This document shows, piece after piece, positions 29,526-36,289 of a DNA stretch of 64,000 bases (positions are counted from its first letter, which is position 1; every line of letters begins with the position of its first letter). Source of the DNA: Emcibacter nanhaiensis (lineage in GTDB: Bacteria; Pseudomonadota; Alphaproteobacteria; Sphingomonadales; Emcibacteraceae). The position numbers were made by a program, and so were the translations under genes. Location of the stretch: contig NZ_VFIY01000004.1 in assembly GCF_006385175.1 (NCBI RefSeq), positions 434,001 through 498,000 on the forward strand, given 5' to 3'. The notes under the pieces are model-generated. The model was not told the DNA's origin. It did not search any database and saw nothing but the letters and a program-made list of their open reading frames with translations.

Positions 29526-31205
29526 ATGAGCAACCCTGAAAAAGAAACGCCGACACCGAACAGCCTGAGAAGAACGCTTTTGACCGGCGGCAGTTCGGCG
29601 GTTTTGGGGGCAGGGGTCGGGTTCGCTCTTTCTGCCTCGGCCTCTGCGCAAACGCCCGCCATGGACGATGTCGCCCAGGCCCGCATCACCATCGGTGACA
29701 ATGCGCGCTCCATCCAGGACAAACTGTCCGAGACCGTCTCGGTCAGGGACTTCGGGGCAAGGGGCGACGGCCGTAGCGACGATACCCGGGCGCTGCGGAA
29801 GGCGCTGGAACATGCGGCTAAAAACAAGATCATGATTGAACTTGAAGACCGGGACTATCTGGTGTCGGGCCTGCTGCTCTATAGCAAGGAAGCCACCAGC
29901 GTCGGCATGGTCTGCAGGGCCGGCAGGGCCCGGATCCAGGTTGCCGACGGCTTGCATGAAAAGCTCATTACCCTCAATGACGCCGAGGACGTGTTGCTGC
30001 AAAATATCGAAATTGACGGTAACGACCGCGTGGCCAAAGCGATCGATATCCGCAGCCGCGACGGCGGCGGAAATGTCAGCTTGTCCGGGATCACCGTTCG
30101 CGGCATGAAAAAAACCACCCAGTCATCCCAGGCCAGCGGCATTCTGGTCGGTGGTGAATTCGACACCGTCAGTATCCGCAATTGTCTGGTCGACGGCGTC
30201 ACCCGGGATGGCAAAGGCGATTGCAAAGGGATTGCCGTGACCAATATGTCGGGCCTGGTCGCCATCGATAACTGCCATGTCGCCAATATCCTGGCGCCGC
30301 AGGATAATCTGATCGATGCCGACGGCATCGCTGTATTCGGGCGCAGCGATGTCGGTCCCGCCGATGACGATCCCGGGCTCGCTCTCATAGAGAACTGCAC
30401 CGTCCGCAATGTTTCCGGCCGCTTTATCAAGTCCCAGCTCGGCGGCACGGTCGTCCGCGGCAACCGCTTCATTATTGACGATAATATTGCCCTGATCAGG
30501 AATTTCCGCGGCGTCGATTTTCAGCGCGGCCACGGCATCTGCCGGGACAATCTGTTCCTGATGGGGAAATTCAGCGGCGCAGAATCCGGCTGTTATATTG
30601 AATTCCAGAATAAAGCCCGGCAGCCGGAAATGTTTTCCATCGCCGAAAACAATAACGTCGTCGCGACACAGCGAATGCCATATTTCAGCATACTGGTTGC
30701 CGAGCATGGAAAAAACACCGTGCGCATGACGTCTAATTCCTGCGGCCCGGTCACTTTTGTTATCCGCTGTAGCGGCGCGGCCGGCGACTTTGCAAGCCAT
30801 CACATCATCGCCCGCGACAATAGTGCGGACGTGACCGCCGCATTTTTCGGCACCATTAAGACCGAGGATTTCGGCGACAGCCTGCTGCTGGAGTTCAGCG
30901 ACAACCGCAACCTGTCGGCCAAAGGCAACGAAGACCTGGTCTGGTACAAGGCGCCGTTCAGCATCGGCCACAGCTTCCGGTTCGGGCCGAACGCGGGCTA
31001 TAGCGTGCGCGTTGACTGGTCCTTCGACTTTGACCGTCTGCCGCCCGGCAACAGCTTTGTCACCGGCGAGCAGTTAAATGATAACGCACCGGAGCGCATC
31101 GGCCGCCGCTATTCAGTGGTCAGCGACAATGGCAAGCAGACCGTCTGCAGTGACAGCCGGGAATACCGCCGCATCAATAGCGGCCAGTGGCAGAAATGGT
31201 TCTGA
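29526..31205 (+). CDS. Tat-exported right-handed beta-helix protein (pectate-lyase-3-like)
   Basis: The 559-residue protein opens with a twin-arginine signal (SLRRTLLTGGSS, then a hydrophobic stretch ending ASAQ). After it comes the start of a pectate-lyase-3 or tailspike-like beta-helix: VSVRDFGARGDGRSDDTRAL followed by many short parallel-beta coils (VLLQNIEIDGND, LALIENCTVRNVSG). Such domains bind or cut polysaccharides, and the same DFGA-GDG start is common in phage tailspikes and in secreted glycan enzymes. No catalytic triad can be named from sequence. GGAG lies 8 bases before the start, and the gene follows the permease after 15 bases, probably in the same transcript. Confidence 0.8.
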   Translation: MSNPEKETPTPNSLRRTLLTGGSSAVLGAGVGFALSASASAQTPAMDDVAQARITIGDNARSIQDKLSETVSVRDFGARGDGRSDDTRALRKALEHAAKNKIMIELEDRDYLVSGLLLYSKEATSVGMVCRAGRARIQVADGLHEKLITLNDAEDVLLQNIEIDGNDRVAKAIDIRSRDGGGNVSLSGITVRGMKKTTQSSQASGILVGGEFDTVSIRNCLVDGVTRDGKGDCKGIAVTNMSGLVAIDNCHVANILAPQDNLIDADGIAVFGRSDVGPADDDPGLALIENCTVRNVSGRFIKSQLGGTVVRGNRFIIDDNIALIRNFRGVDFQRGHGICRDNLFLMGKFSGAESGCYIEFQNKARQPEMFSIAENNNVVATQRMPYFSILVAEHGKNTVRMTSNSCGPVTFVIRCSGAAGDFASHHIIARDNSADVTAAFFGTIKTEDFGDSLLLEFSDNRNLSAKGNEDLVWYKAPFSIGHSFRFGPNAGYSVRVDWSFDFDRLPPGNSFVTGEQLNDNAPERIGRRYSVVSDNGKQTVCSDSREYRRINSGQWQKWF

Positions 31206-31426
31206 GGTCCGGCAAGGATTTCCACGCGGCCGGGTCTGACGAGCTGCGCGCCATCCTGGAAGCGGAACCCGGGACCTATGCCGAGGAAGACATCATCCTG
31301 GCCCGGGAGGCGATGGCAGCCCATAACAAACGGGTGACCGGCAGATGGATCAAGGCGCTGCGGCTGAAGATTGTCGTAACTCTGGCGATTATTGCGGTGC
31401 TGCTGGCGATATATTATTTTCCATAA
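31187..31426 (+). CDS. Small C-terminally anchored membrane protein
   Basis: 79 residues from GTG 31187, or 76 from ATG 31196; both overlap the end of the beta-helix gene. The soluble N-terminal part includes GTYAEEDIILAREAMAAHNK, and one strongly hydrophobic C-terminal helix (LKIVVTLAIIAVLLAIYYF) ends the protein. Its TAA stop is the last three bases (31424-31426) of the XerD-type arm of the dif-like site, so the chromosomal gene finishes exactly where the integrated element begins. I do not recognise a family. Confidence 0.6.
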   Translation: MAEMVLRSGKDFHAAGSDELRAILEAEPGTYAEEDIILAREAMAAHNKRVTGRWIKALRLKIVVTLAIIAVLLAIYYFP

Positions 31427-31443
31427 TATATATTATGCGCTTT
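31416..31443 (-). repeat. dif-like XerC/XerD site, left end of the provirus (attL)
   Basis: Read on the minus strand: XerC-type arm AAAGCGCATAA (31433-31443), central region TATATA (31427-31432), XerD-type arm TTATGGAAAAT (31416-31426). By my alignment 22 of 28 bases agree with E. coli dif (arms GGTGCGCATAA and TTATGTTAAAT, centre TGTATA). The 15-base core 31426-31440 recurs exactly at 42883-42897. Because both arms are good here, this copy probably still works as the chromosome-dimer resolution site. Confidence 0.8.
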
Positions 31444-31551
31444 TCTGGCGACATCCATGTCGCACTGATTTTCACCCTTCTCATGATCCTTGCGACAGCA
31501 CTGCGGGGCCGGTTTTTCCGGTCCCGTTTACCCTCTATTCAGATTTGCTGA
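31441..31551 (+). other. Displaced 3' segment of the provirus regulator gene
   Basis: In the integrated state this stretch is an orphan. If the element is circularised by joining 42897 to 31441, the frame of the regulator gene (start 42457) continues without interruption through TTT TCT GGC to the TGA at 31549-31551. This adds 36 residues (beginning FSGDIHVALIFTLLMILATA, with a hydrophobic helix and a basic end) for a 183-residue product. The join is exact in frame because codon 147 (CGC, 42895-42897) equals CGC 31438-31440 in the core repeat. Confidence 0.75.
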
Positions 31552-31585
31552 ATAGCCTGCCCCTTCAAATTGGGGAGTTTGCTAC

Positions 31586-32107
31586 ATGAGTACGAAGCCA
31601 GATACCGGGTTGCCCTATCGCAACTTCCGGCACAGCGGACAACAGCTGTTCAACAGCGTTAATACTATACCACAGGAGGCGGCTAAAGATGTTGCCGCCC
31701 TGTTCTATAAAATTGCTGAAGAACTGATGGATGTTCACCGAGTCTATGAGCATAGAAAATCCATCAGAGAGGCAACCAGGCGTAGACAATTCGAGTTGCG
31801 TCAAATCCCCGTGGAGGTGTCGGAGAAAATGGCCTCCGGGATGTCGTTTGAGGACGCTGTGCAGTTCCTGAATGACTTTAACAACATCCCGCGAGAGACG
31901 GTTTATTCCTACTGGCTAAAGCACGTCAAACGGACAGAAGAAACCGCCCGCGAGGTCCGGGACGGTAAGATATTCGACCTGCACCGGCGCGGGGTTTCAA
32001 CCAGCATAATTGCCGATGATGTCGGCCTGTCCACCCGGCAAGTTCAACGGATCATCCGGGAACAAAAAAAGGTCACCGAGATCCGGCACAGTCAGAACCA
32101 ACTATGA
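31586..32107 (+). CDS. Provirus helix-turn-helix DNA-binding protein
   Basis: A 173-residue protein preceded by GGGGAG 8 bases before the ATG. The N-terminal and middle parts are helical and charged without a family I recognise. The C-terminal 45 residues form a resolvase- or sigma-like helix-turn-helix (DLHRRGVSTSIIADDVGLST, then RQVQRIIREQ). It is the first gene inside the left end. In the circular form it would lie 34 bases downstream of the 183-residue regulator gene in the same direction. In the integrated form its nearest upstream transcription comes from the chromosome. Confidence 0.75.
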   Translation: MSTKPDTGLPYRNFRHSGQQLFNSVNTIPQEAAKDVAALFYKIAEELMDVHRVYEHRKSIREATRRRQFELRQIPVEVSEKMASGMSFEDAVQFLNDFNNIPRETVYSYWLKHVKRTEETAREVRDGKIFDLHRRGVSTSIIADDVGLSTRQVQRIIREQKKVTEIRHSQNQL

Positions 32108-32151
32108 CCGCGGCCACAGTCAGAAACATCTATGTGACCGGCCGCATAGTT
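32085..32151. repeat. Direct repeats and hairpin between convergent provirus genes
   Basis: GGCACAGTCAGAA (32085-32097) recurs as GGCCACAGTCAGAA (32112-32125), each followed by a CTATG and ACCG element, giving two imperfect copies of about 27 bases. AACTATG...CGGCC (32100-32115) also pairs with GGCCGCATAGTT (32140-32151). The hairpin lies between the stops of two convergent genes and could act as a terminator, although the T-run is poor; the direct repeats suggest protein binding. Confidence 0.4.
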
Positions 32152-32812
32152 ATTTCCGGCTATCCTGCAGCGCCCGCATGATGACCTGTTTTTCCATCAG
32201 AGGCAGATTTTCGAACTTGTTCTGCCACCTCTCCCGCTTCCGCTTGATCCGTTGCCGGTCGGTAAAGTTTTCACCGAGATACTGGTAGTCATGAAGTTCG
32301 AGCGGTTCCGGGTAATTCATCCACAGATATTCGGTCGCCATAGAGCCGCCGCGCGTCATGGCTTCAAAGGTGATATGCCGCCAGCCGTCGAGAAGCTCGC
32401 TATAAAGGTCAGAATAATATCCAGAGACCGCCACAGCGCACGGGAGCGCCTTCAGGGCCTCCAAAAGCTCTATGTGCTGCTCCCGGGTGTATTCGTGATT
32501 GTAGAGCGGTCCAGAGCGGCGGGTTTCCATCAGATAGGGCGGATCAGCATAGATAAACTCATCCCCGCAAAAATCATATGACCGGAGCCAGGTCACCGCA
32601 TCACCATTCAGGACCGTTTCCCCGTGCCCTGCCCGCCAGCTGGCACAGACGGCCTTATCTATGTCGATCCCATAAGACACATCTGCCGGGCGCTTCAGGC
32701 GCATGATTGCGCCGCCGCCAAGGTGGGTTTCGATATAGACCCGATGTGGTGGGATATTGTTGATTATTTTCTGGTAAACCCCAGATCCATTTTTTCCGCC
32801 CGGATATGCCAT
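32150..32812 (-). CDS. D12-class N6-adenine DNA methyltransferase
   Basis: A 220-residue Dam-like enzyme. It starts MAYPGGKNGSG (the AdoMet-binding FxGxK-type motif, here YPGGK), then ETHLGGGAIMRLKRP, GIDIDKAVCASW, and the catalytic motif DPPY in EFIYADPPYLMETRR. I use ATG 32812 rather than 32917 because the longer form would be translated through a terminator hairpin (32894-32923). Shorter than Dam (about 270 residues) and without a matching restriction gene, it is an orphan methyltransferase, probably for protecting or regulating viral DNA. Its recognition sequence cannot be read from the protein. Confidence 0.88.
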   Translation of the reverse strand: MAYPGGKNGSGVYQKIINNIPPHRVYIETHLGGGAIMRLKRPADVSYGIDIDKAVCASWRAGHGETVLNGDAVTWLRSYDFCGDEFIYADPPYLMETRRSGPLYNHEYTREQHIELLEALKALPCAVAVSGYYSDLYSELLDGWRHITFEAMTRGGSMATEYLWMNYPEPLELHDYQYLGENFTDRQRIKRKRERWQNKFENLPLMEKQVIMRALQDSRK

Positions 32813-32893
32813 TCTAGATCCCGCATAGTCATAAACATCTATTGGATCCGGCGAGTATAGCTGAAAATGTCTGTGTCGGCCAGCATAGAAAAA

Positions 32894-32923
32894 AGCAACT
32901 ATGCCGGACTCTGACATAGTTGC
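32894..32923 (-). terminator. Rho-independent terminator ending the structural/lysis operon
   Basis: On the minus strand, AGCAACTATG (32914-32923 complement) and CATAGTTGCT (32894-32903 complement) form a perfect 10-base-pair stem with a 10-base loop, followed by six T (complement of 32888-32893). It lies 26 bases past the stop of the 39-residue gene and separates the structural operon from the methyltransferase gene. Confidence 0.85.
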
Positions 32924-32948
32924 TTCAGTCTAGGGAGGAAAATATCTA

Positions 32949-33068
32949 TTACCGCTTCCGGGCTTTCACCACGCCGCCGCCCTTTTTGAAGCGATAGCCT
33001 TTTTTCAGTGTGCCGTTGGCCTTCAGGCCGACCTTGGAGCGGGTTTTACGACTTGTCTTACGTGCCAT
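32949..33068 (-). CDS. Very basic 39-residue provirus protein
   Basis: The translation starts MARKTSRKTRSKVGLKANGT and ends in GGGVVKARKR; 16 of 39 residues are Lys or Arg and none is acidic. It is the last gene of the structural operon and overlaps the holin gene by 11 bases. A peptide of this composition would bind DNA or the inner face of a membrane; small basic virion proteins that neutralise packaged DNA are known in microviruses and other small phages. No homologue is claimed. Confidence 0.75.
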   Translation of the reverse strand: MARKTSRKTRSKVGLKANGTLKKGYRFKKGGGVVKARKR

Positions 33069-33450
33069 TGTCTGTGTGTCCTTTCCATGCTTTGACGCCC
33101 TTCTCTACCGAGCGTCCGACGATATAGCCCCCCAGCCCTATCTTGATGATTTCAAGTAGTTGAATTTCAATTTCTTCCGAGATACCGGGCGCAGTAACGC
33201 CCAGCCACTTGGCCACAATTAGCGCCGTAAATGTCAACATGGTGATAGGGCGCCAGATCCTCTGCAAAAGGCTTTCGCCCTGTGCCTCGGCAACAATTGT
33301 TGCCTTTGCGGCTTCCAGAAGCTTGGAATGATATTCCCAGATTGTCGCCTGAAGGTCCGCCTTTAGCTTCGCCGCCTGGTCTTTGTCGGGTACGGATTTA
33401 TCCACAATTCCAAAGACCTTGCCGATAGCCTCACCGAGAAAATCTAGCAT
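33058..33450 (-). CDS. Holin-like membrane protein (GTA/3TM holin type)
   Basis: A 130-residue protein with an amphipathic N-terminus (MLDFLGEAIGKVFGIVDK), a charged helix, and two hydrophobic segments (about residues 66-88 and 98-118, the latter with IIKIGLGGYIVGRS). The pattern, including SLLQRIWRPITMLTFTALIV, matches the holins of the 3TM family first noted beside gene transfer agents. It lies two small genes away from the cell wall hydrolase, as expected of a lysis cassette. Confidence 0.75.
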   Translation of the reverse strand: MLDFLGEAIGKVFGIVDKSVPDKDQAAKLKADLQATIWEYHSKLLEAAKATIVAEAQGESLLQRIWRPITMLTFTALIVAKWLGVTAPGISEEIEIQLLEIIKIGLGGYIVGRSVEKGVKAWKGHTDNGT

Positions 33451-33611
33451 ATTTTGCTCTCCAGCCTGTCCAGGCGCTTTTCGTGCGCTGTAAATTTGTC
33501 GGAATGGCTCTTGTGCTTCTGGTCATACTGACCAAGCAGGAAAGCCACGCGCAGCACCGTCAACAGCGTTCCGCTGTTCAGGGCAATGATGATCCCGTCT
33601 GCCAATTCCAT
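33444..33611 (-). CDS. 55-residue membrane protein in the lysis cassette
   Basis: Begins MELADGIIIALNSGTLLTVL with one N-terminal membrane helix, then a charged tail (QYDQKHKSHSDKFTAHEKRL) that may form a short coiled coil. It overlaps the holin start by 7 bases and lies between the holin and a two-helix protein. The layout is compatible with a spanin-like or holin-modulating peptide, but the sequence alone does not decide. Confidence 0.65.
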   Translation of the reverse strand: MELADGIIIALNSGTLLTVLRVAFLLGQYDQKHKSHSDKFTAHEKRLDRLESKIC

Positions 33612-33613
33612 AC

Positions 33614-33814
33614 TCACACCCATTTTTTATGCCGGGCATACATGAAGCCGGCCCCGACAATGGCCGTTGTGACCATCAGTTTGTTGAGGGAATTGGAAGA
33701 TTTTTCCACAGCATCGCCGATATCCTCGGCGGCGTCCGTGGTGGCGACGGTGCCGCCGATCCCGAGCGCGGTTCCAAGGGCGAAAAGTCCCCATCCGATA
33801 AGAGGCACAACCAT
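33614..33814 (-). CDS. 66-residue two-helix membrane protein
   Basis: Two hydrophobic segments (PLIGWGLFALGTALGIGGTV and KLMVTTAIVGAGFMYARH) are separated by an acidic linker (TTDAAEDIGDAVEKSSNS). Immediately downstream of the hydrolase gene (stop 33815, start 33814). Likely a viral membrane protein or a second holin component. Confidence 0.65.
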   Translation of the reverse strand: MVVPLIGWGLFALGTALGIGGTVATTDAAEDIGDAVEKSSNSLNKLMVTTAIVGAGFMYARHKKWV

Positions 33815-34282
33815 TTAAGCCACTCCCTTGTAAAAAAGATGTTTTCCGATTTTCGCGGTCTGCTGTGCGCCGTAACTCCAGTCCGGCGCGGCAATGTAGC
33901 TCGCGAAATAGTGTGTGGCCCCGTCCGTAGGATCGGCCAGCTTGCCCGCTATCGCGTTGTCGGCAATCTCCAGGGCAAGTGCAAAGAGCGGGTCAGTTTC
34001 ATCAACAGATAGAAGTTTGTCATAGTTCGGGTCCTTCGGGTTCCAGCATGAAAACTGATATTTCTTCCGGGCGACTGCGGCGATTGTGGGCCCGCTGTAC
34101 CATGCAGAGGCGTTGTAACGGTTCATAATCACCGCCGCGACTGCTTCCATACCAGCGCGCCCTTCCCCACGTGCTTCACCCCAGAGAGTTCGAGCAAGAA
34201 TGTCTTTATCTTTCATCTTCATATAACCCAATGTTCCGACCGCTCCCACCACAGCGAGAGCCAGCCAATTAGAATTTGTCAT
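33815..34282 (-). CDS. Cell wall hydrolase, SleB/Hydrolase_2 type (viral endolysin or virion lysin)
   Basis: A 155-residue protein with an N-terminal hydrophobic anchor (LALAVVGAVGTLGYMKM) and a SleB-like lytic transglycosylase domain. The likely catalytic Glu is in LWGEARGEGRAG, followed by VAAVIMNRYN and YQFSCWNPKDPN, the hallmark blocks of the family. The anchor suggests either export as a signal-arrest endolysin or incorporation into a virion membrane to help genome entry. It overlaps the upstream gene by 14 bases. Confidence 0.85.
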   Translation of the reverse strand: MTNSNWLALAVVGAVGTLGYMKMKDKDILARTLWGEARGEGRAGMEAVAAVIMNRYNASAWYSGPTIAAVARKKYQFSCWNPKDPNYDKLLSVDETDPLFALALEIADNAIAGKLADPTDGATHYFASYIAAPDWSYGAQQTAKIGKHLFYKGVA

Positions 34283-34955
34283 AGGTAATGGCCACCTGCG
34301 CCGACACGTCGAAACGTGTTATCTGAAAGCCGTAACCAGGTGGAAAATACAACTCCCGCTCAATGTGTAGTGTGTCACCAGCTTTGATTAAGGTGTACAA
34401 GACGGGGTAAATCTCACCGACCTTCCCCCGTAACTCAACACGCGGGCGGGCGGCGTCTGTCCCGACCGTGCTCAATCCCAGATAACAAGTCCTGAGAACA
34501 ATTCCATTTAAATTGTCTTCAGGTAAAAAAAGGTTGACAGTTGCGCCAACGGCACTCCCAACAGTGTTGGCTTGATCCTCAACAATTTCGGCGCCGATCT
34601 TCCCGATTGATCCGCCATCGTCCGTCAATGGTTGACCAGCGACCGCAGTTGTCCCCGTGATTGTGGTGTTCCCCCCACCGTTCGAACGGCCATCAAGCGG
34701 GCGGTCATAGCCCATCAGGAAACCAACCGTCATATCCTCATCATTGGTGTTGACAATGGAAATCTGGTGGAATGGTTCAACCTGCCCGAGTTCGTTCTTA
34801 GCCTCGATCCCGAGAGCACGACCGACCGGTACACGACCGCGCCCATAATCGACCTCAAAAAAGCCGTGTGTGCAGTCATACGGGTAGAAGAATGTCGCGC
34901 CGCCCTTAACGTCAATTAACTTCACTTCCCCCGGTGCAAGTGTTTCTCTGTACAT
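34269..34955 (-). CDS. Beta-rich virion protein candidate (spike or vertex)
   Basis: A 228-residue protein with no membrane helix, predicted mostly beta. The N-terminal half (to about residue 100) ends in a Gly/Thr-rich linker (GRSNGGGNTTITGTTAVAGQ) before a second beta-rich half ending in PPGYGFQITRFDVSAQVAI. Two beta domains joined by a flexible linker resemble small virus spike or penton proteins. Its position between the membrane protein genes and the lysin fits a virion component. Function inferred from context only. Confidence 0.5.
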   Translation of the reverse strand: MYRETLAPGEVKLIDVKGGATFFYPYDCTHGFFEVDYGRGRVPVGRALGIEAKNELGQVEPFHQISIVNTNDEDMTVGFLMGYDRPLDGRSNGGGNTTITGTTAVAGQPLTDDGGSIGKIGAEIVEDQANTVGSAVGATVNLFLPEDNLNGIVLRTCYLGLSTVGTDAARPRVELRGKVGEIYPVLYTLIKAGDTLHIERELYFPPGYGFQITRFDVSAQVAITYDKF

Positions 34956-34956
34956 C

Positions 34957-35418
34957 CTATTTCCTTGTCATGATTGCCGCCGCGATCAGACCGGCCACAG
35001 CGACCCCGGCAAGCAACTTGTTATTGGTGTCCTGTAGTCCGCCCACGGTGCTGTTAAACGCCTGCCCCAGCGCCTCTGAATTGGCCGCAATAGCCTTATC
35101 AAAATTGCTCTTTCCATAGTCGAAACCTTTTTCCAGCGCGTCCCCGGTAAACTCCAGAATGGCTTCGGTGGTGTCGTCTGAAAATCCGATGTTCTCGATA
35201 TGCTGTGTCGAGCCTCCCTGCAAATAGGTGCTGTCCGTCAGGGAGCTATCAATTTCCACAACTGAATTATCAGAATGATCATCGGTAATTTCCAAAGATG
35301 AATTATCGGAGTGATCCTCATAGATGTCCGTTACAGAATGATCCTCAAGGTTCGTCTGGGTATTCTGGTAACTGGACGTCTGGGAGGTTGAGGATTTTTG
35401 AGTAGAGCCGCCGCACAT
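34957..35418 (-). CDS. Ser/Thr/Asp-rich protein with DHS repeats and C-terminal helix
   Basis: A 153-residue protein. The N-terminal 25 residues are Ser/Thr/Gln-rich (including STQKSSTSQTSSYQNTQTN). Acidic repeats follow (EDHSVTDIYEDHSDNSSLEI, then DDHSDNSVVEIDSS), then a helical stretch and a C-terminal membrane helix (LLAGVAVAGLIAAAIM) ending in TRK. The order repeat, helix, anchor suggests a protein displayed from a membrane, as in viruses with an internal membrane. No known family recognised. Confidence 0.65.
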   Translation of the reverse strand: MCGGSTQKSSTSQTSSYQNTQTNLEDHSVTDIYEDHSDNSSLEITDDHSDNSVVEIDSSLTDSTYLQGGSTQHIENIGFSDDTTEAILEFTGDALEKGFDYGKSNFDKAIAANSEALGQAFNSTVGGLQDTNNKLLAGVAVAGLIAAAIMTRK

Positions 35419-35421
35419 GGC

Positions 35422-35799
35422 TTATACTCCCGCCACCATCACCACTTCACCGACCATGAAACCGGCTTTTTGGGCCTGCTTCACCATCCCGGCCCGAGAG
35501 GTGAAAAAATAGATTTCATCCAGACCGGCACGGGCGGCAACGCCCTTGAGGTAATCCAGCACCGGCATGGTCAATGCCTGGCGCCTGCCGAGTGAGACCG
35601 CCCCGGAAATCCGGAAGGATTTTCCCTCGATCTTCAGCCACAGATATACAGACGGCTTGCCGTCAATATCCACGGCATAGGCCGGGACACCCCGCAAATA
35701 GGAAAGATCAGCCTTCGGGTTCTTTTCCGCGATAAGGTCAAGAGCCGTGTCAATCTGGGCACCCTTGAGGGTCCGGTGAGTTATTTTTTGATCAGCCAT
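35422..35799 (-). CDS. Provirus hypothetical protein, GNAT-like fold suspected
   Basis: A 125-residue protein with a mixed alpha/beta pattern and no membrane helix. The C-terminal part (LDEIYFFTSRAGMVKQAQKA, then GFMVGEVVMV) has the strand-helix-strand look and the terminal GF of GNAT acetyltransferases, but the acetyl-CoA loop is not obvious. Overlaps the next gene downstream in the operon order by 19 bases. Function unknown. Confidence 0.6.
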   Translation of the reverse strand: MADQKITHRTLKGAQIDTALDLIAEKNPKADLSYLRGVPAYAVDIDGKPSVYLWLKIEGKSFRISGAVSLGRRQALTMPVLDYLKGVAARAGLDEIYFFTSRAGMVKQAQKAGFMVGEVVMVAGV

Positions 35800-35981
35800 A
35801 GTCCCGCCAATGCTCCTGTAACAATGATCCCGACAACAAGGGCGGTATTATTCCCGCCCTTGCTGAAAAATGATGTGTCCGGTGCGCTGTAGGTGACGTT
35901 CCCGGAAACGCCGCCCTTGGCATAACCGCCACTTGCGCCGCCTCCGGTGAAGCCTCCAGCAAGGTCAATACCCGGCAACAT
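35781..35981 (-). CDS. 66-residue Gly-rich protein with C-terminal membrane helix
   Basis: The Gly/Ser-rich N-terminus (DLAGGFTGGGASGGYAKGGV) is followed by a single C-terminal helix (TALVVGIIVTGALAGLWLIK). This is one of a series of short provirus proteins ending in a helix and one or two Lys/Arg, the profile of viral membrane-associated proteins. Confidence 0.65.
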   Translation of the reverse strand: MLPGIDLAGGFTGGGASGGYAKGGVSGNVTYSAPDTSFFSKGGNNTALVVGIIVTGALAGLWLIKK

Positions 35982-35984
35982 CGG

Positions 35985-36275
35985 TTATTTCCTCAGCAGA
36001 AGGCCGAGAAGCGCTGCCGCCCCAAGGGCGATGCTGGCACCAATGGCCCAGGTGGGAAGGCCGGAGTTGGACGCCGCCGCAATGGCCTGCGACTGCTGCA
36101 CACTCTCCTGGCCCTCAAGATAGTCATGAATGGCCTGTTCCTGCGCCGCCTGTGTGGAGACGGCGCTTTGCAGACCAATCTGCTTTTTGAGCAGTTCGAG
36201 GTCCAGATAGGAACGCCCGAAATCATTGACCACAGAGCCCAGATCCTCGCCGAGAATTTCAGAGAACAAACTCAT
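35985..36275 (-). CDS. 96-residue membrane protein
   Basis: A soluble, Gln/Ala-rich helical N-terminal part is followed by a C-terminal membrane helix (TWAIGASIALGAAALLGLLL) ending in RK. It lies 14 bases downstream of the capsid candidate and belongs to the same series of C-terminally anchored small proteins. Confidence 0.65.
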   Translation of the reverse strand: MSLFSEILGEDLGSVVNDFGRSYLDLELLKKQIGLQSAVSTQAAQEQAIHDYLEGQESVQQSQAIAAASNSGLPTWAIGASIALGAAALLGLLLRK

Positions 36276-36289
36276 GTTTATCCCCTCCC

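Noticed and set aside
28221-30002. 593-codon open frame antisense to the FtsX permease and the beta-helix gene.
   Set aside because: The plus-strand proteins have clear domains and starts; the antisense product is rich in Gln, Arg and His as expected for a GC-rich shadow.
32813-32917. N-terminal extension of the adenine methyltransferase to ATG 32917.
   Set aside because: The extension is encoded by a rho-independent terminator hairpin and is unlike the family; ATG 32812 begins right at the YPGGK motif.
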